Of a DNA stretch of 64,000 nucleotides, positions 16,265-25,470 are shown one piece after another. A model generated the notes under the pieces. That model did no database searches, was not told the DNA's origin, and worked only from the letters and a program-made list of their open reading frames with translations. The DNA comes from Terrimonas pollutisoli (GTDB taxonomy: Bacteria > Bacteroidota > Bacteroidia > Chitinophagales > Chitinophagaceae). The stretch is from positions 310,001 through 374,000 of the forward strand of contig NZ_JARKNA010000005.1 of the NCBI RefSeq assembly GCF_029360765.1. The letters run 5' to 3'. Position 1 is the stretch's first letter. Each line of letters starts with the position of its first letter. The position numbers and the translations under genes are program-made.

Positions 16265-16621
16265 ATGTTTGTACCTCATAAATACGGAACAAAAAAGATA
16301 ATGCTGGGCCTCCACGATCCATTTCCCTTTCAATGCCCGGAATGTAAGCAATTGAACACCGTGGATTTTGCTTTGTATGGAGAGTACTATCATTTTTGGT
16401 ATGTACCCATCTTTCCGTTTGAAAAAGATGGCTTTGCAAGTTGCAGTAACTGCAACTTCAGAATTAATTCTCTAAAATTTAATCGCCTCACCAGAGAGGA
16501 CTTCAAGCTAATTCAAAAAAAATTTAAATATCCCTTTTACACCTACATAGGGGCAGCATTATTTCTTTCCCCATTTCTTATTGCCATTGTTTTGGTTATT
16601 TTGGAACATTTAAAAGAATAA
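16265..16621 (+). CDS. Zinc-ribbon membrane protein
   Basis: A 118-residue protein with two CxxC knuckles, CPEC (about 24-27) and CSNC (about 60-63), which together can hold one structural zinc, and a single C-terminal transmembrane segment (YIGAALFLSPFLIAIVLVI). The arrangement suggests a cytosolic zinc ribbon tethered to the inner membrane. No partner or function is recognisable. The start is the first ATG in frame; MLGLHD twelve codons later is an alternative. Confidence 0.72.
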   Translation: MFVPHKYGTKKIMLGLHDPFPFQCPECKQLNTVDFALYGEYYHFWYVPIFPFEKDGFASCSNCNFRINSLKFNRLTREDFKLIQKKFKYPFYTYIGAALFLSPFLIAIVLVILEHLKE

Positions 16622-16632
16622 CAGGCTGTAAT

Positions 16633-16659
16633 AAAAAAAGTCCCGTAAAAACAGGACTT
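16633..16659 (-). terminator. Terminator after smc
   Basis: AAGTCC (16639-16644) and GGACTT (16654-16659) pair around a ten-base loop; the minus strand then has seven T. It lies 34 bases past the smc stop, and may also stop the convergent zinc-ribbon gene. Confidence 0.7.
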
Positions 16660-16692
16660 ACTAATTTATAAAACTTATTCACTTCTCACTCG

Positions 16693-19600
16693 CTAATTCT
16701 GGCTTTGATTCAAATTTCTAAAGTCAACACTCACCAGTTTGCTCACTCCCGGCTCCTGCATTGTCACACCATAGATCACATCTACCGTACTCATCGTCGT
16801 TTTATTATGGGTTACAATGATAAATTGCGAATTATCACTGAACTGGCGTATCATATTGGTAAACTTGCTCACATTGGCGTCATCCAACGGTGCATCCACC
16901 TCATCCAAAATACAGAATGGTGCCGGTTTGATCAGGTAGATGGCAAACAACAGCGCCGTCGCGGTCAGTGTTCTTTCTCCTCCGCTCAACTGTGTTAAAG
17001 AAGTAGGCCGTTTACCTTTAGGTCTGGCTATTACGTCAATACCGGTTTCCGCTAAATTCTCCGGATTTTCCAATACCAGGTCGCATTGATCATCCTCTGT
17101 AAATAATGTTTTGAATACCTTGATGAAATTTTCTTTTACCGTCGTAAATGTTTCAAGGAATTTTTGATTGGCGGTTGCCTCTACTTCTTCAATTGTTTTC
17201 AACAAACTTTCCTTGGCAGTTACGAGGTCATTCTTTTGCTCTACGATAAATTCATACCGTTTTTTCATTTCGGTAAACGCCTCGATTGCCGTTGGGTTTA
17301 CCTCACCAAGGTTTTCCAAACGCTTTTTCATCCGGTCGGCTTTCTCCTGCAGCTCTTCAACAGTAGTCTCGGTATTCCGCTCCTGGTCAAGAATATCTTC
17401 CAGTTGAATACGGAACTCCACATTCAATCTTTCTTTTGTTCCGGCCAGTTGCAATTTCAACTCATTCAGTTTGTCTTTAATTGCCGCCAGTAAATGTTCA
17501 ATCTGCTCTTTGTCTTTTACCTTATGGCGCAACTCACTTTCTTTTTCACTTAATTGGTTACGTATATTATAGTAGGCCTGGTCGGCTTCATTCAAGGCCC
17601 TTTCCTCATCTTCTTTGCGGCGCATCAATTCAATCAATCCTTCCTCGATTGCCTTCAATGATTCTTCCGACTGACCGATATTACTACCGGTATCAGCCAA
17701 TTGAGTTGTATTGTTTTCAATTTGCAGTTTCAGATCATTTAATTGGTTGCTTTTAAAAGTCAACTCCTGTCTCAGCGCATTGATCTTACTCTGCTGTCGG
17801 GTAACATTCAGATTAAACTCATTGTACTGGCGGGTAGCTTCACTGTATTCTGCCTCTACTGATTTAAAGGCTTCATCAGCTTCTGCCAGCCGGGATGAAT
17901 TGGCTTGTAATTCTTCATTCAACTCTGCCAATTGCAAGCGAACACTTTCCACGGAGAGTTGTGTCTGCTCCATTTGCTGGGTCAATTCTTCCCAACGATT
18001 TTGACTACTGGCTTGCAATGAGTGCAGGTTCTCCAGTTTATTATGCAGGGCAAAAACCTGGTTGGTCAGGTGTTGAATTTCTTTTTCTGTTTCTCGAATT
18101 GCTGACTCACGCAAATCTTCATTAAAAGCAATTACTTCGTTGTGTCTCGCCTGGATATCAGCACGCAGCGAATCAACCACTTTATCCTGTGCGGAAATAT
18201 CATCCTGCAATTTCTCCAGGTTCTTCGCACGGCCGATCTTTTTCCCTTCAATGAGTCCGACACTTCCGCCGGTCAGGGAATATTTTCCTTTTACATACTT
18301 GCCGCCTTTTTCAATAATCACAAAACCATTGCTATTCTGCAAAGCATCTTCATTATCTGCGATAAAAACATTACCCAATAAATGCTCTGCCAACTTCCTG
18401 TATTTGTCATCTACTTCTATCACACTCATCGCAGGAATTCCGCCTTCCAGTTGGTGACCATCTCCGGATGCAGAATCTTTTTCGGCCACTTTATCCAACA
18501 AAAAGAAATTGGCTTTCCCCTTTTTATTTTCATCCAGCAGGTGCACCGCTTGCAAACCTTCCTGCAAATTATTCACTACGTAATAACTCAGGTAAGGCTC
18601 CAATACATTTTCCAGTGCCGTTCTGTATTCTTCTTTTACGTATAATACGTCAGACAGAATTGGTGACTCATGGCTCCAATTGCTATTATTATGCAGGAAC
18701 TTCACACTGTCCGGGTAACCTTCCATCGAGTCGATCATACTTTTCAGCAGGTCATGTTCGTTCTTCTTCGCATCCAGCTTTCTTGTTTCCTCAGCCAATT
18801 CATTGCGCAATGAATCAAGTATAGATTGGGTTTGTAATATTTGCTCCTTGGTATTTTCATTGTGCTGTTGCAACTGTTCCAGGTCTACTTTTTTTATCTC
18901 CAGCTCTTTTTCATGTAGCATTCTTTCCTGGTCAAGGCGATGGCGTTGCTCATCACGCTGAGCTCTTTCTTCTTCTATTTGAGTGATGGCTCTCTGGATG
19001 TTTTGGACCGAGGTATCGGCTACTGCTACTTTTTTCTCTGCATCAAACTGGTTACGCTGGATTTGCTGATAGGATGTACGGAAGGAATCAACCGCAGCTC
19101 TTCTTTCATCCACTACATTTCTCTTGGTATCCGCTTCTTCCCGCAATTGTGCTAATCGCTCACTTAAACCGGTCAGTGATTTTTCCTCCTCTTCTACCTG
19201 CAGGCTTGTAAAGGCGATGCTTTCATCAATACCCTTTAACTGTCCCTCGGCCTTTTGCAAAAACTCTTTCAGGCTCCCTTCTCTTTCTTTTAAATACTCG
19301 AGGCGCTGCGCAGAAAGATTCTTTTCATTTTCTTTGGTCCGCACGGTTTGCACTAGTTCATTAAACACATGCTGCATACTTTGCAGGGCTCTTTCTTTTT
19401 CAATAAAAGCCAGCTTCTCCTGCTCCAATGCAGCTTCTTCGGTAGCCACTTCAGCCTCCAGTCTTACTTTCTTATCTGTTTCTATTTCCTGCTGCTCATT
19501 CAGCTCTTTATAAGTGAGATTAAAGCCTTCCAGCGCCGCCTTTGCCAATTCGATGCTTACTTCGCGGTAATCTTTTTTGATCTCATGATACTTTTCTGCC

Positions 19601-20232
19601 TTTTTCGCCTGGCTTTCCAGTGATTTTAACTGGTTGTTGATCTCAAACAAAAGGTCCTCGATACGGGCCAGGTCCATTTCGGTAGCATCCAGCTTTTGCT
19701 TTGCTTCTTTCTTCCTTGTTTTATAAATGGAAATTCCAGCGGCTTGCTCCAGCATGCGACGGCGGCTATTGTCTTTGTCTTTGATCAGGTCGTCCACCAT
19801 GTCGAGGGCTATGATGGCATAAGAGTCGGTGCTTACCCCGGTATCCATGAAAAGGTTTTGGATATCTTTCAACCGGCATTGCACATCATTCAGTCGATAT
19901 TCGCTCTCGCCACTTTTGTAGAACTTACGTGTAACCGTCACCGTATTAAACTCAGTCGGCAGCAGGTTCTTGGTATTTTCAAATGTCAGGCTCACCTCGG
20001 CCAAACCGCTAGCAGAACGGCTTTTGGAGCCGTTGAATACAAGGCTATCGAGGTTCTCACTTCGCAACTGACTGATCTTTTGCTCCCCTATCACCCATCG
20101 GATGCTGTCCACGATATTGGACTTACCACAACCGTTCGGCCCTACAATACCGGTGATATTTTCGTCAAAATTGACAATCGTTTTATCGGCGAAACTTTTA
20201 AATCCCTTGATTTCTAAGCTCTTTAATCTCAC
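16693..20232 (-). CDS. smc: Chromosome segregation protein SMC
   Basis: An 1179-residue SMC ATPase that compacts and aligns chromosomes with ScpA and ScpB. The full layout is present: Walker A GPNGCGKSNIVD (about 32-43), N-terminal coiled coil (about 170-500), hinge (about 515-680) with GGIPAMSVIEVD and the GGSVG loop, returning coiled coil, then the signature LSGGERTLTA and Walker B PFCILDEVDAPLDD near the C-terminus. Length is typical. No scp genes are adjacent. Large antisense reading frames over the coiled coil are artefacts of its composition. Confidence 0.98.
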   Translation of the reverse strand: MRLKSLEIKGFKSFADKTIVNFDENITGIVGPNGCGKSNIVDSIRWVIGEQKISQLRSENLDSLVFNGSKSRSASGLAEVSLTFENTKNLLPTEFNTVTVTRKFYKSGESEYRLNDVQCRLKDIQNLFMDTGVSTDSYAIIALDMVDDLIKDKDNSRRRMLEQAAGISIYKTRKKEAKQKLDATEMDLARIEDLLFEINNQLKSLESQAKKAEKYHEIKKDYREVSIELAKAALEGFNLTYKELNEQQEIETDKKVRLEAEVATEEAALEQEKLAFIEKERALQSMQHVFNELVQTVRTKENEKNLSAQRLEYLKEREGSLKEFLQKAEGQLKGIDESIAFTSLQVEEEEKSLTGLSERLAQLREEADTKRNVVDERRAAVDSFRTSYQQIQRNQFDAEKKVAVADTSVQNIQRAITQIEEERAQRDEQRHRLDQERMLHEKELEIKKVDLEQLQQHNENTKEQILQTQSILDSLRNELAEETRKLDAKKNEHDLLKSMIDSMEGYPDSVKFLHNNSNWSHESPILSDVLYVKEEYRTALENVLEPYLSYYVVNNLQEGLQAVHLLDENKKGKANFFLLDKVAEKDSASGDGHQLEGGIPAMSVIEVDDKYRKLAEHLLGNVFIADNEDALQNSNGFVIIEKGGKYVKGKYSLTGGSVGLIEGKKIGRAKNLEKLQDDISAQDKVVDSLRADIQARHNEVIAFNEDLRESAIRETEKEIQHLTNQVFALHNKLENLHSLQASSQNRWEELTQQMEQTQLSVESVRLQLAELNEELQANSSRLAEADEAFKSVEAEYSEATRQYNEFNLNVTRQQSKINALRQELTFKSNQLNDLKLQIENNTTQLADTGSNIGQSEESLKAIEEGLIELMRRKEDEERALNEADQAYYNIRNQLSEKESELRHKVKDKEQIEHLLAAIKDKLNELKLQLAGTKERLNVEFRIQLEDILDQERNTETTVEELQEKADRMKKRLENLGEVNPTAIEAFTEMKKRYEFIVEQKNDLVTAKESLLKTIEEVEATANQKFLETFTTVKENFIKVFKTLFTEDDQCDLVLENPENLAETGIDVIARPKGKRPTSLTQLSGGERTLTATALLFAIYLIKPAPFCILDEVDAPLDDANVSKFTNMIRQFSDNSQFIIVTHNKTTMSTVDVIYGVTMQEPGVSKLVSVDFRNLNQSQN

Positions 20233-20492
20233 TGTTTTCAGGTTTTAAGTAGCGGCGAATTTAAGGTAAAGAGGGGTAAAACAGGTTTTAGCTAACAAGC
20301 ATTTATTCACAAGGGATTGGTAAAAATGGGGAGAAGAATCCTGAGCTTGACGAAGGATTGGTTTACCAGCAATAGTATTTCATGGCATCGACTGCTGTGT
20401 CACTCCCTTGTACGTTCCGTTTTCATGGCAGCAAGTTTTTTATACCGATCCGCCTCTTGATTAAATATGATTATTACAGTATGACCCGAACA

Positions 20493-21077
20493 TCACCCCT
20501 TCTCATACACAAACTTCTCCCCTTTCATCAGCGGGTGTTTTCCTGATAAAGTATACTTCGATATTTTCAATTGAAAGTTATTAAAGAACACTTCCATCAG
20601 CCATGGCTCAAAACGGAATTCAAAATAGTTATGCGTAGGATTAGTTATACTAAAATGTGTAAACCGTTCCTGGCAAAATTCAAATACCATAGAAACTGTA
20701 GTTACCGGCTGCAGAGGAAATGCCACTTCTCCCCTTTCATTTGTTTTTATCCACGATCCGGTCTCCCCGCTCTTTAAACTAAAAAATACATGCCGGAGCA
20801 ATACGGGATTACCACCCACAATTTTTGCCGTAATAAAATTTTGATTATTTTCTTTACTTCCTACCCATGCAAAATCTTTTCCGCTCCAGAGCCTGCTTTG
20901 CAAAACAACATGATCATTATCGATGGTCCAGTTGCCTGAACCGTACCTGTCAATAGCGCCATAGCTAAAAAAGAACAGGAAGCTGCCATCAGGATTCAGC
21001 TTAAAACCAGATGCGGTTGTCTTTACTTCCTGCAGGTGATAAACGCCGGCTGTTTTCTCCATTGTATATTTAGCCAT
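20493..21077 (-). CDS. Hypothetical protein, beta-rich
   Basis: A 194-residue protein with no signal peptide or membrane segment. It is rich in beta-type patterns (GSFLFFFSYGAIDRYGSGNW, and LKSGETGSWIKTNERGEVAF) and ends with LMKGEKFVYEKG. The GNWTI element near residue 45 recalls lipocalin-like proteins that report a difference from a reference state, but I cannot assign a family. It is separated from smc by 260 bases that contain only a short AATCCT/AGGATT hairpin at 20337-20359. Confidence 0.65.
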   Translation of the reverse strand: MAKYTMEKTAGVYHLQEVKTTASGFKLNPDGSFLFFFSYGAIDRYGSGNWTIDNDHVVLQSRLWSGKDFAWVGSKENNQNFITAKIVGGNPVLLRHVFFSLKSGETGSWIKTNERGEVAFPLQPVTTVSMVFEFCQERFTHFSITNPTHNYFEFRFEPWLMEVFFNNFQLKISKYTLSGKHPLMKGEKFVYEKG

Positions 21078-21229
21078 ACAGTAAAAATATACTATAAACT
21101 TTCAAAGAATGATTATAAACCTTTCGGGAATACAACCTTGTTTTCACAACAACGAAACAGTCTGTTTCAAAATCATTGCTTGCACTGTCAGCTCCAAAAT
21201 TAATGCTGGCCTTCACAATGGTGTTGCTG

Positions 21230-21928
21230 TTATTTTCCGGTAAATTTTGTTATAGATGTAAACACCACCTTACGAAACTCTACTTCTGAGCCTTCGGCCT
21301 GCAAGGCAATATTGCCTTTGCTGGCAGTAGCATTAAAACCATAATTTACCAGGTCTTTATTAACCCAAACCTTAATAGAATTACCAACGCATTCAATGGT
21401 CATCCTGTTCCATTCTCCCAGCGGATTTTCAGAACTATCCGTAAGGTTTTTTACACGCCGTTCTTTGCCTTCGGTAACGCCCCAGTTCGCTTTTGGTCCA
21501 CGGCGGGTTTCCATATCTGGTACCATAATGTCTTCACCAATGCACCAAAAATCGCCTGCATTTGTATGCATCAGTTGTACCTCTACTGATTTAGGAAACA
21601 TCTTATAAAGAACCCGTGGAGTAGAAGCAAACACCAGCACACCGCAGTTTCCAGGTTTGGCAGCAAACCGATATTCTACTTCCAACCGGAAATTTTCATA
21701 TACAGAATCGGTGATAAGATGTCCCAATGGCCTTCCAAGACTCACCAATAAACCATTGCGAACGATAAATGGGTTGATGGCTGCAGCATTGGTATCCATT
21801 TCGGGAATATCAATATGCCAGCCGCTTAGATCCTTGCCATTGAAAAGACTATACGATTGTGCAAAAGAAGAGAACGTACAAAAAAGAATTGCTAAGCCTG
21901 CCAGGATTTTTATAATGCCATTCTTCAT
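21230..21928 (-). CDS. DUF1080 (3-keto-disaccharide hydrolase-like) secreted protein
   Basis: A 232-residue exported protein (signal peptide ending SSFAQ) of the DUF1080/3-keto-disaccharide hydrolase family, which has a concanavalin-like beta sandwich. The diagnostic opening SLFNGKDLSGWHIDIP is present, followed by FRLEVEYRF, GNCGVLVF and the closing GNIALQAEGSEVEFRKV. Family members cleave 3-keto-sugars or bind carbohydrate in Bacteroidota and Planctomycetes. No oxidoreductase partner is nearby, so the substrate is unknown. A 40-codon reading frame lies just upstream. Confidence 0.88.
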   Translation of the reverse strand: MKNGIIKILAGLAILFCTFSSFAQSYSLFNGKDLSGWHIDIPEMDTNAAAINPFIVRNGLLVSLGRPLGHLITDSVYENFRLEVEYRFAAKPGNCGVLVFASTPRVLYKMFPKSVEVQLMHTNAGDFWCIGEDIMVPDMETRRGPKANWGVTEGKERRVKNLTDSSENPLGEWNRMTIECVGNSIKVWVNKDLVNYGFNATASKGNIALQAEGSEVEFRKVVFTSITKFTGK

Positions 21929-21996
21929 TTATTAAATTTTTTTTATTGCAGGAAAGTTAATGAAAAGGCAGATGAGTTAATTTTTCGTAAATACCT

Positions 21997-22119
21997 TCAG
22001 ATAAGCTTCGAATAAAAATCGGAGCTGTATTTGTTAATCTGCCTTTCATCAACCTGCTGCCTTTGTATTTCGCTGAAAAAATTAATTATCCCATTCCCGG
22101 ATTTAAAGCCTATCTTCAT
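21997..22119 (-). CDS. Possible 40-residue protein upstream of the DUF1080 gene
   Basis: An ATG-started frame of 40 codons (MKIGFKSGNG at the start, SSDFYSKLI at the end) lies on the same strand as, and 68 bases before, the DUF1080 start. Its composition is protein-like with no signal peptide or membrane segment. There is no ribosome binding site and no known family, so it could be chance. The surrounding 335-base gap (21929-22263) otherwise holds divergent promoter sequence. Confidence 0.25.
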   Translation of the reverse strand: MKIGFKSGNGIINFFSEIQRQQVDERQINKYSSDFYSKLI

Positions 22120-22263
22120 TCCGTGATAAAAAGTTCTTCCAACATTCAGTCCGGATCAGTCTCAATTTTTACTCTTCCGCTTTAGTAATAGTTATTCTCC
22201 TCTCTACTTTTTGCTGTAGTCCTTTTTCACATTCAATTTATTGTATTATTAAATTTTTGTTTT

Positions 22264-22533
22264 ATGAACATGTACGTTTCAAACCTGAGTTTTACTACAT
22301 CAGATGCAGACCTGAAAAAATTATTTAGTCAATTTGGTGAAGTTTCTTCAGCAAAAGTCATTACAGACAGGGAAACCGGCCGTAGTCGTGGTTTTGGCTT
22401 TGTCGAAATGCCATCAGATACCCATGCAAACACAGCTATCAAAGCTCTTGATAATAAAGAAATCGATGGCAGGGCGATGAGTGTTTCTGTCGCAAGAGAA
22501 AAAAGCTCAAGGCCAGATAATAAAAGATGGTAA
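22264..22533 (+). CDS. Small RNA-binding protein, single RRM domain
   Basis: An 89-residue protein consisting of one RRM. The RNP2 motif MYVSNLSF (residues 2-9) and RNP1 motif RGFGFVEM (about 41-48) are intact, including the aromatic residues that stack on RNA. Such proteins are common in Bacteroidota and cyanobacteria and are often cold- or stress-induced. A 12-bp stem lies behind the gene. A second RRM gene with a glycine-rich tail is at 40219. Confidence 0.95.
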   Translation: MNMYVSNLSFTTSDADLKKLFSQFGEVSSAKVITDRETGRSRGFGFVEMPSDTHANTAIKALDNKEIDGRAMSVSVAREKSSRPDNKRW

Positions 22534-22544
22534 CCAACCATCTG

Positions 22545-22585
22545 CCGGCAAAAGAAGGGTTATAAATTTCCTTTTCTTTTGCCGG
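22545..22585 (+). terminator. Long stem after the RRM gene
   Basis: CCGGCAAAAGAA (22545-22556) and TTCTTTTGCCGG (22574-22585) form a perfect 12-bp stem 11 bases past the stop codon. There is no strong T run, so it may act as a terminator or as a transcript-stabilising 3-prime stem. Confidence 0.5.
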
Positions 22586-22656
22586 TGAATCTTTGATCGT
22601 GGAGCCTGATATGATTTAACCGGTATATTTTTCACCAATTCCAGCAAGCGGTAAAA

Positions 22657-23202
22657 ATGAGCAATGATACTATTGTACAGTTTGTTTGTTTCGTCACCAA
22701 TCTTGATGCAGCGGAGTTTATACCGAAGTGGAAATATTTTGCTCAAAAACTCGTCGTTGAGCAATTCAGGCCGGCGCTACAGGAGAAAATGGCAAAAACA
22801 ATAACCAGGTTTCGCTATATTTCACAACATGAATGCGACGAGGACAATTTTTATTTTAGCTTCATGAAAGGAAGAACTTCCGAGTTCTTTCCCGAACATG
22901 CCGTAAGGGTGATTAATGCCGGCGGCTACCTTCCGCTTGAGTTAAAAAAAGGACACAAGCAAACAAAAGAAGAAGTCCGGTTGATTGCCTGCATAAATAT
23001 CTACGACACAGGCCTTGATCATTATCGCCGACTTCCCTTATACCTCCATCTCAATATTTACAAAGCCTACTATGAAAGCTGTCTTTACAGCCATATCATG
23101 GAATTTATTGTACCGGCCATACACGCCGAAGAATTGGAGCAAATGCTTAAACATTTACCGGATACGGAAACCGGCATCTACCGGGCATGCGTGGTAGCCT
23201 GA
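22657..23202 (+). CDS. Hypothetical protein
   Basis: A 181-residue cytosolic protein with no signal peptide or membrane segment. It begins MSNDTIVQFVCFVTNLD and has a helical aromatic stretch YLHLNIYKAYYESCLYSHIM before the C-terminus. The pattern VQFVCFVTN...F.P.W..YA resembles proteins in Chitinophagaceae with no assigned role; I do not recognise a named family. It lies between the RRM gene and other small genes on the same strand. Confidence 0.65.
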   Translation: MSNDTIVQFVCFVTNLDAAEFIPKWKYFAQKLVVEQFRPALQEKMAKTITRFRYISQHECDEDNFYFSFMKGRTSEFFPEHAVRVINAGGYLPLELKKGHKQTKEEVRLIACINIYDTGLDHYRRLPLYLHLNIYKAYYESCLYSHIMEFIVPAIHAEELEQMLKHLPDTETGIYRACVVA

Positions 23203-23270
23203 TAGCCAAAAACTCCCAGGTAATTGAACCTTACTCTTAAAAAGAGAGCTGCAACTTGCCCAATTAAGCC

Positions 23271-23278
23271 TATCTTTG
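23271..23278 (+). promoter_or_regulatory. -7 element with long leader before the gene at 23496
   Basis: TATCTTTG is a perfect TAnnTTTG, but no TTG lies at the -33 spacing. A transcript from it would have a leader of about 210 bases before 23496, containing a CCGGT/ACCGG hairpin (about 23412-23426) and a 7-codon ATG frame. The 293-base gap 23203-23495 holds no other gene I can support. Confidence 0.35.
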
Positions 23279-23495
23279 CACCTAAAATTTGAGTTTTATG
23301 GCTCTTGTAAGCGAACAATAGCTTCCTGCCACCTCGTATTATTCTATTACACCTGCATTCTTCTCAAATACACCGGTGCCCAAACCCAATCCTGCCATTA
23401 AGATTTTCAGCCGGTAATAAACCGGAGGATGAGTTGTAAACTAAGCATGATGTAGATTTTTTTGTTTTATATACTTTAATTAAATAAATACGTTA

Positions 23496-23756
23496 ATGAC
23501 AGTTGAATTGATTGAAAAATTTGTAGCAAACAAGATCAAAAAAGGTGAATCGGTTAACATTCACTTCAAAGACCGGCACACTGTGACCGGCTTATTCATT
23601 CACGCTGTTGATTATGATGAGCTGAAATCAAAAAATTTCTGGCGGATTATCAATAATCAAAATCTTGCTCAGTGGAAACAAACAAAGGATATGAACCTGG
23701 CCCGTTTGTTCAATGGAGCTTCATTTACCCGGCTGTCAGAAAGCGAATCGAAGTAA
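23496..23756 (+). CDS. Hypothetical small protein
   Basis: An 86-residue cytosolic protein. The first half has a beta pattern (ESVNIHFKDRHTVTGLFIHAV, DYDEL) loosely like an Sm-type or KOW-type barrel; the middle holds FWRIINNQNLAQW. It has no signal peptide or membrane segment and no family I can name. The spacing and the neighbours (RRM and cold-shock genes) make an RNA-related role possible, but that is a guess from context. Confidence 0.6.
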   Translation: MTVELIEKFVANKIKKGESVNIHFKDRHTVTGLFIHAVDYDELKSKNFWRIINNQNLAQWKQTKDMNLARLFNGASFTRLSESESK

Positions 23757-23761
23757 AACGA

Positions 23762-23803
23762 AGCCGGCGCCAGTAGCAGGGATTGCTGCCGGCTGATATT
23801 TTT
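23762..23803 (+). terminator. GC-rich hairpin terminator
   Basis: AGCCGGC (23762-23768) pairs with GCCGGCT (23788-23794), with an inner AGCA/TGCT helix and a T run at 23799-23803. It ends the 86-residue gene. The T run overlaps a TATTTTTG (23797-23804), which could be the -7 element of the next gene. Confidence 0.6.
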
Positions 23804-23827
23804 GTGACATAAAATCAAGTGTTGAGT

Positions 23828-24901
23828 ATGTTTCGATCTGTTATTACCGGAACCGGTTCTTATATTCCACCACATATCCAATCGAATCTTGATTTTGCCA
23901 GCCACCTTTTTTACACTGAAAACAGGCAGCCGTTAAATACGCCGCCTGTTGAGGTAATCGAAAAATTCAGGCAAATCACCGGCATTGAGGAAAGACGCTA
24001 TACAACAGATGACTTAAATGCTTCAGATATAGGAAGCCTCGCGGCCAAGGCGGCGCTTGCTGATAGTGCAACAGACCCTGAAACAATTGACCAAATAATT
24101 GTTGCACACAACTTTGGCAATGTAATTAAGGATACAATACAAACCGACGCTGTACCATCTTTAGCAAATCATATAAAGCATTTACTGGGGATACAGAATC
24201 CGGACTGCGTCGCTTATGATATCTTATTTGGTTGTCCCGGTTGGGTGCAGGGTTTAATACAAACTGACGCTTTTTTTAAAGCCGGCATTGCTAAAAAAGC
24301 TTTGGTCATCGGAACAGAAACTTTGTCGAGAGTAATAGACATGTATGACAGAGATAGCATGATCTTCAGTGACGGCGCGGGTGCCGCTGTTGTGGAATAC
24401 CAGGAAACAGGTGTAAATGGTGCAGGAATACTTGGGTCGGCAGCAAAATCACATTCGATGAACGAACTGGATTATATCAATCTTGGTACTTCCTATTACC
24501 CCGATAGTGATTCCCGTATCCGGTATATTAAAATGAAGGGGCGTAAAGTGTATGAATATGCTATGACGTACGTACCCGCTGCGATGAAAGATTGTTTGGA
24601 TAAATGTGGCGTGCCGATCCATGAATTAAAAAAAGTGTTTATTCACCAGGCAAATGAAAAGATGGATGACGGGATCATAAAAAGATTGTACCAGCTTTAT
24701 GGCATCGATGAACTACCAACCGACATTATGCCGATGAGCATACATTGGCTCGGTAACAGTTCAGTAGCTACCGTGCCTACCCTGTTTGACCTGGTACGAA
24801 AGGACGAAATGGCTTCTCATCGTTTAGCAACCGGTGATGTTATCTTATTTGCATCGGTGGGTGCAGGCATGAATATAAATGCGGTTTGTTACAGGTATTG
24901 A
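23828..24901 (+). CDS. 3-oxoacyl-ACP synthase III family protein (FabH-like)
   Basis: A 357-residue thiolase-fold condensing enzyme that would start fatty acid or related chains by joining an acyl-CoA with malonyl-ACP. The catalytic triad is complete: Cys in LFGCPGW (about residue 136), His in FIHQANEKMDD, and Asn in WLGNSSVATVPTLFDL. It is longer than FabH (about 320) and lacks neighbouring fab genes, so it may be a second copy used for special lipids or branched starters. The ATG at 23828 is preferred over an upstream GTG at 23819. Confidence 0.88.
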   Translation: MFRSVITGTGSYIPPHIQSNLDFASHLFYTENRQPLNTPPVEVIEKFRQITGIEERRYTTDDLNASDIGSLAAKAALADSATDPETIDQIIVAHNFGNVIKDTIQTDAVPSLANHIKHLLGIQNPDCVAYDILFGCPGWVQGLIQTDAFFKAGIAKKALVIGTETLSRVIDMYDRDSMIFSDGAGAAVVEYQETGVNGAGILGSAAKSHSMNELDYINLGTSYYPDSDSRIRYIKMKGRKVYEYAMTYVPAAMKDCLDKCGVPIHELKKVFIHQANEKMDDGIIKRLYQLYGIDELPTDIMPMSIHWLGNSSVATVPTLFDLVRKDEMASHRLATGDVILFASVGAGMNINAVCYRY

Positions 24902-24958
24902 AAATCCAATTTTAACCGGATATCAATTTTCACTTAATTAAAAAACTTAAAAAATAAT

Positions 24959-25405
24959 ATGGCAACATCCTGGAATAAAAAGGAAAGAGAAAAGAAAAAA
25001 CAATTAGACAAAAAGAATAAAGCCGAAAAAAAATTGGAGAGAAAAGAAAATGCTAAAAAAGGAAAAAGCCTCGATGAGATGATGGCATACCTTGACGAAA
25101 ACGGCAATCTAACTTCTACTCCTCCGGATCCAAGTAAAAAAATTATTGTCAATGCGGAAGATATTGAGATTGGAGTACCCAAGCTGAAAGACAGAGATCC
25201 TGCCGACTCACTGCGAAAAGGCGTTGTCACCTTTTTTAATAATGAAAAGGGATATGGATTTATTAAAGACAAGCAAACCATGGAAAGCATATTTGTCCAT
25301 GTTAATTCTGCTATTGATGAAATAAAGGAAAATAGTATCGTCCTGTTTGAAGTAGAAAAAGGTCCCAGAGGGTTGCAGGCAGTAAACGTAAAACTCGGTA
25401 GCTAA
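24959..25405 (+). CDS. Cold-shock-domain protein with charged N-terminal extension
   Basis: A 148-residue protein. The first 40 residues are a Lys/Glu-rich helical extension (SWNKKEREKKKQLDKKNKAE), and a cold-shock domain fills residues about 83-147 with KGVVTFFNNEKGYGFIKDK (RNP1-like) and SIFVHVNSAI (RNP2-like). Such proteins bind single-stranded nucleic acid. The extension makes it about twice the size of CspA; similar Csp variants occur in Bacteroidota. A long stem follows the stop codon. Confidence 0.92.
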   Translation: MATSWNKKEREKKKQLDKKNKAEKKLERKENAKKGKSLDEMMAYLDENGNLTSTPPDPSKKIIVNAEDIEIGVPKLKDRDPADSLRKGVVTFFNNEKGYGFIKDKQTMESIFVHVNSAIDEIKENSIVLFEVEKGPRGLQAVNVKLGS

Positions 25406-25421
25406 GCTTTAACAATTTAGG

Positions 25422-25461
25422 GTTGCGACAAGATTAATTATTCAATTGATGTTGTCGCAAC
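25422..25461 (+). repeat. Long hairpin behind the cold-shock gene
   Basis: GTTGCGACAA (25422-25431) and TTGTCGCAAC (25452-25461) are perfect inverted repeats. The inner bases continue the helix after one G-G mismatch (ATTAATT against AATTGAT, one wobble), leaving a four-base loop. The whole is a roughly 17-bp stem 16 bases past the stop codon, without a T run after it. Confidence 0.6.
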
Positions 25462-25470
25462 AGCGTTCCT

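Noticed and set aside
17168..20217. Several antisense frames over smc, up to 173 codons
   Set aside because: They are shadows caused by the composition of the coiled-coil coding sequence; smc is intact.
23295..23318. Seven-codon ATG frame downstream of the TATCTTTG element
   Set aside because: Too short to support as a gene; noted only as possible leader sequence.
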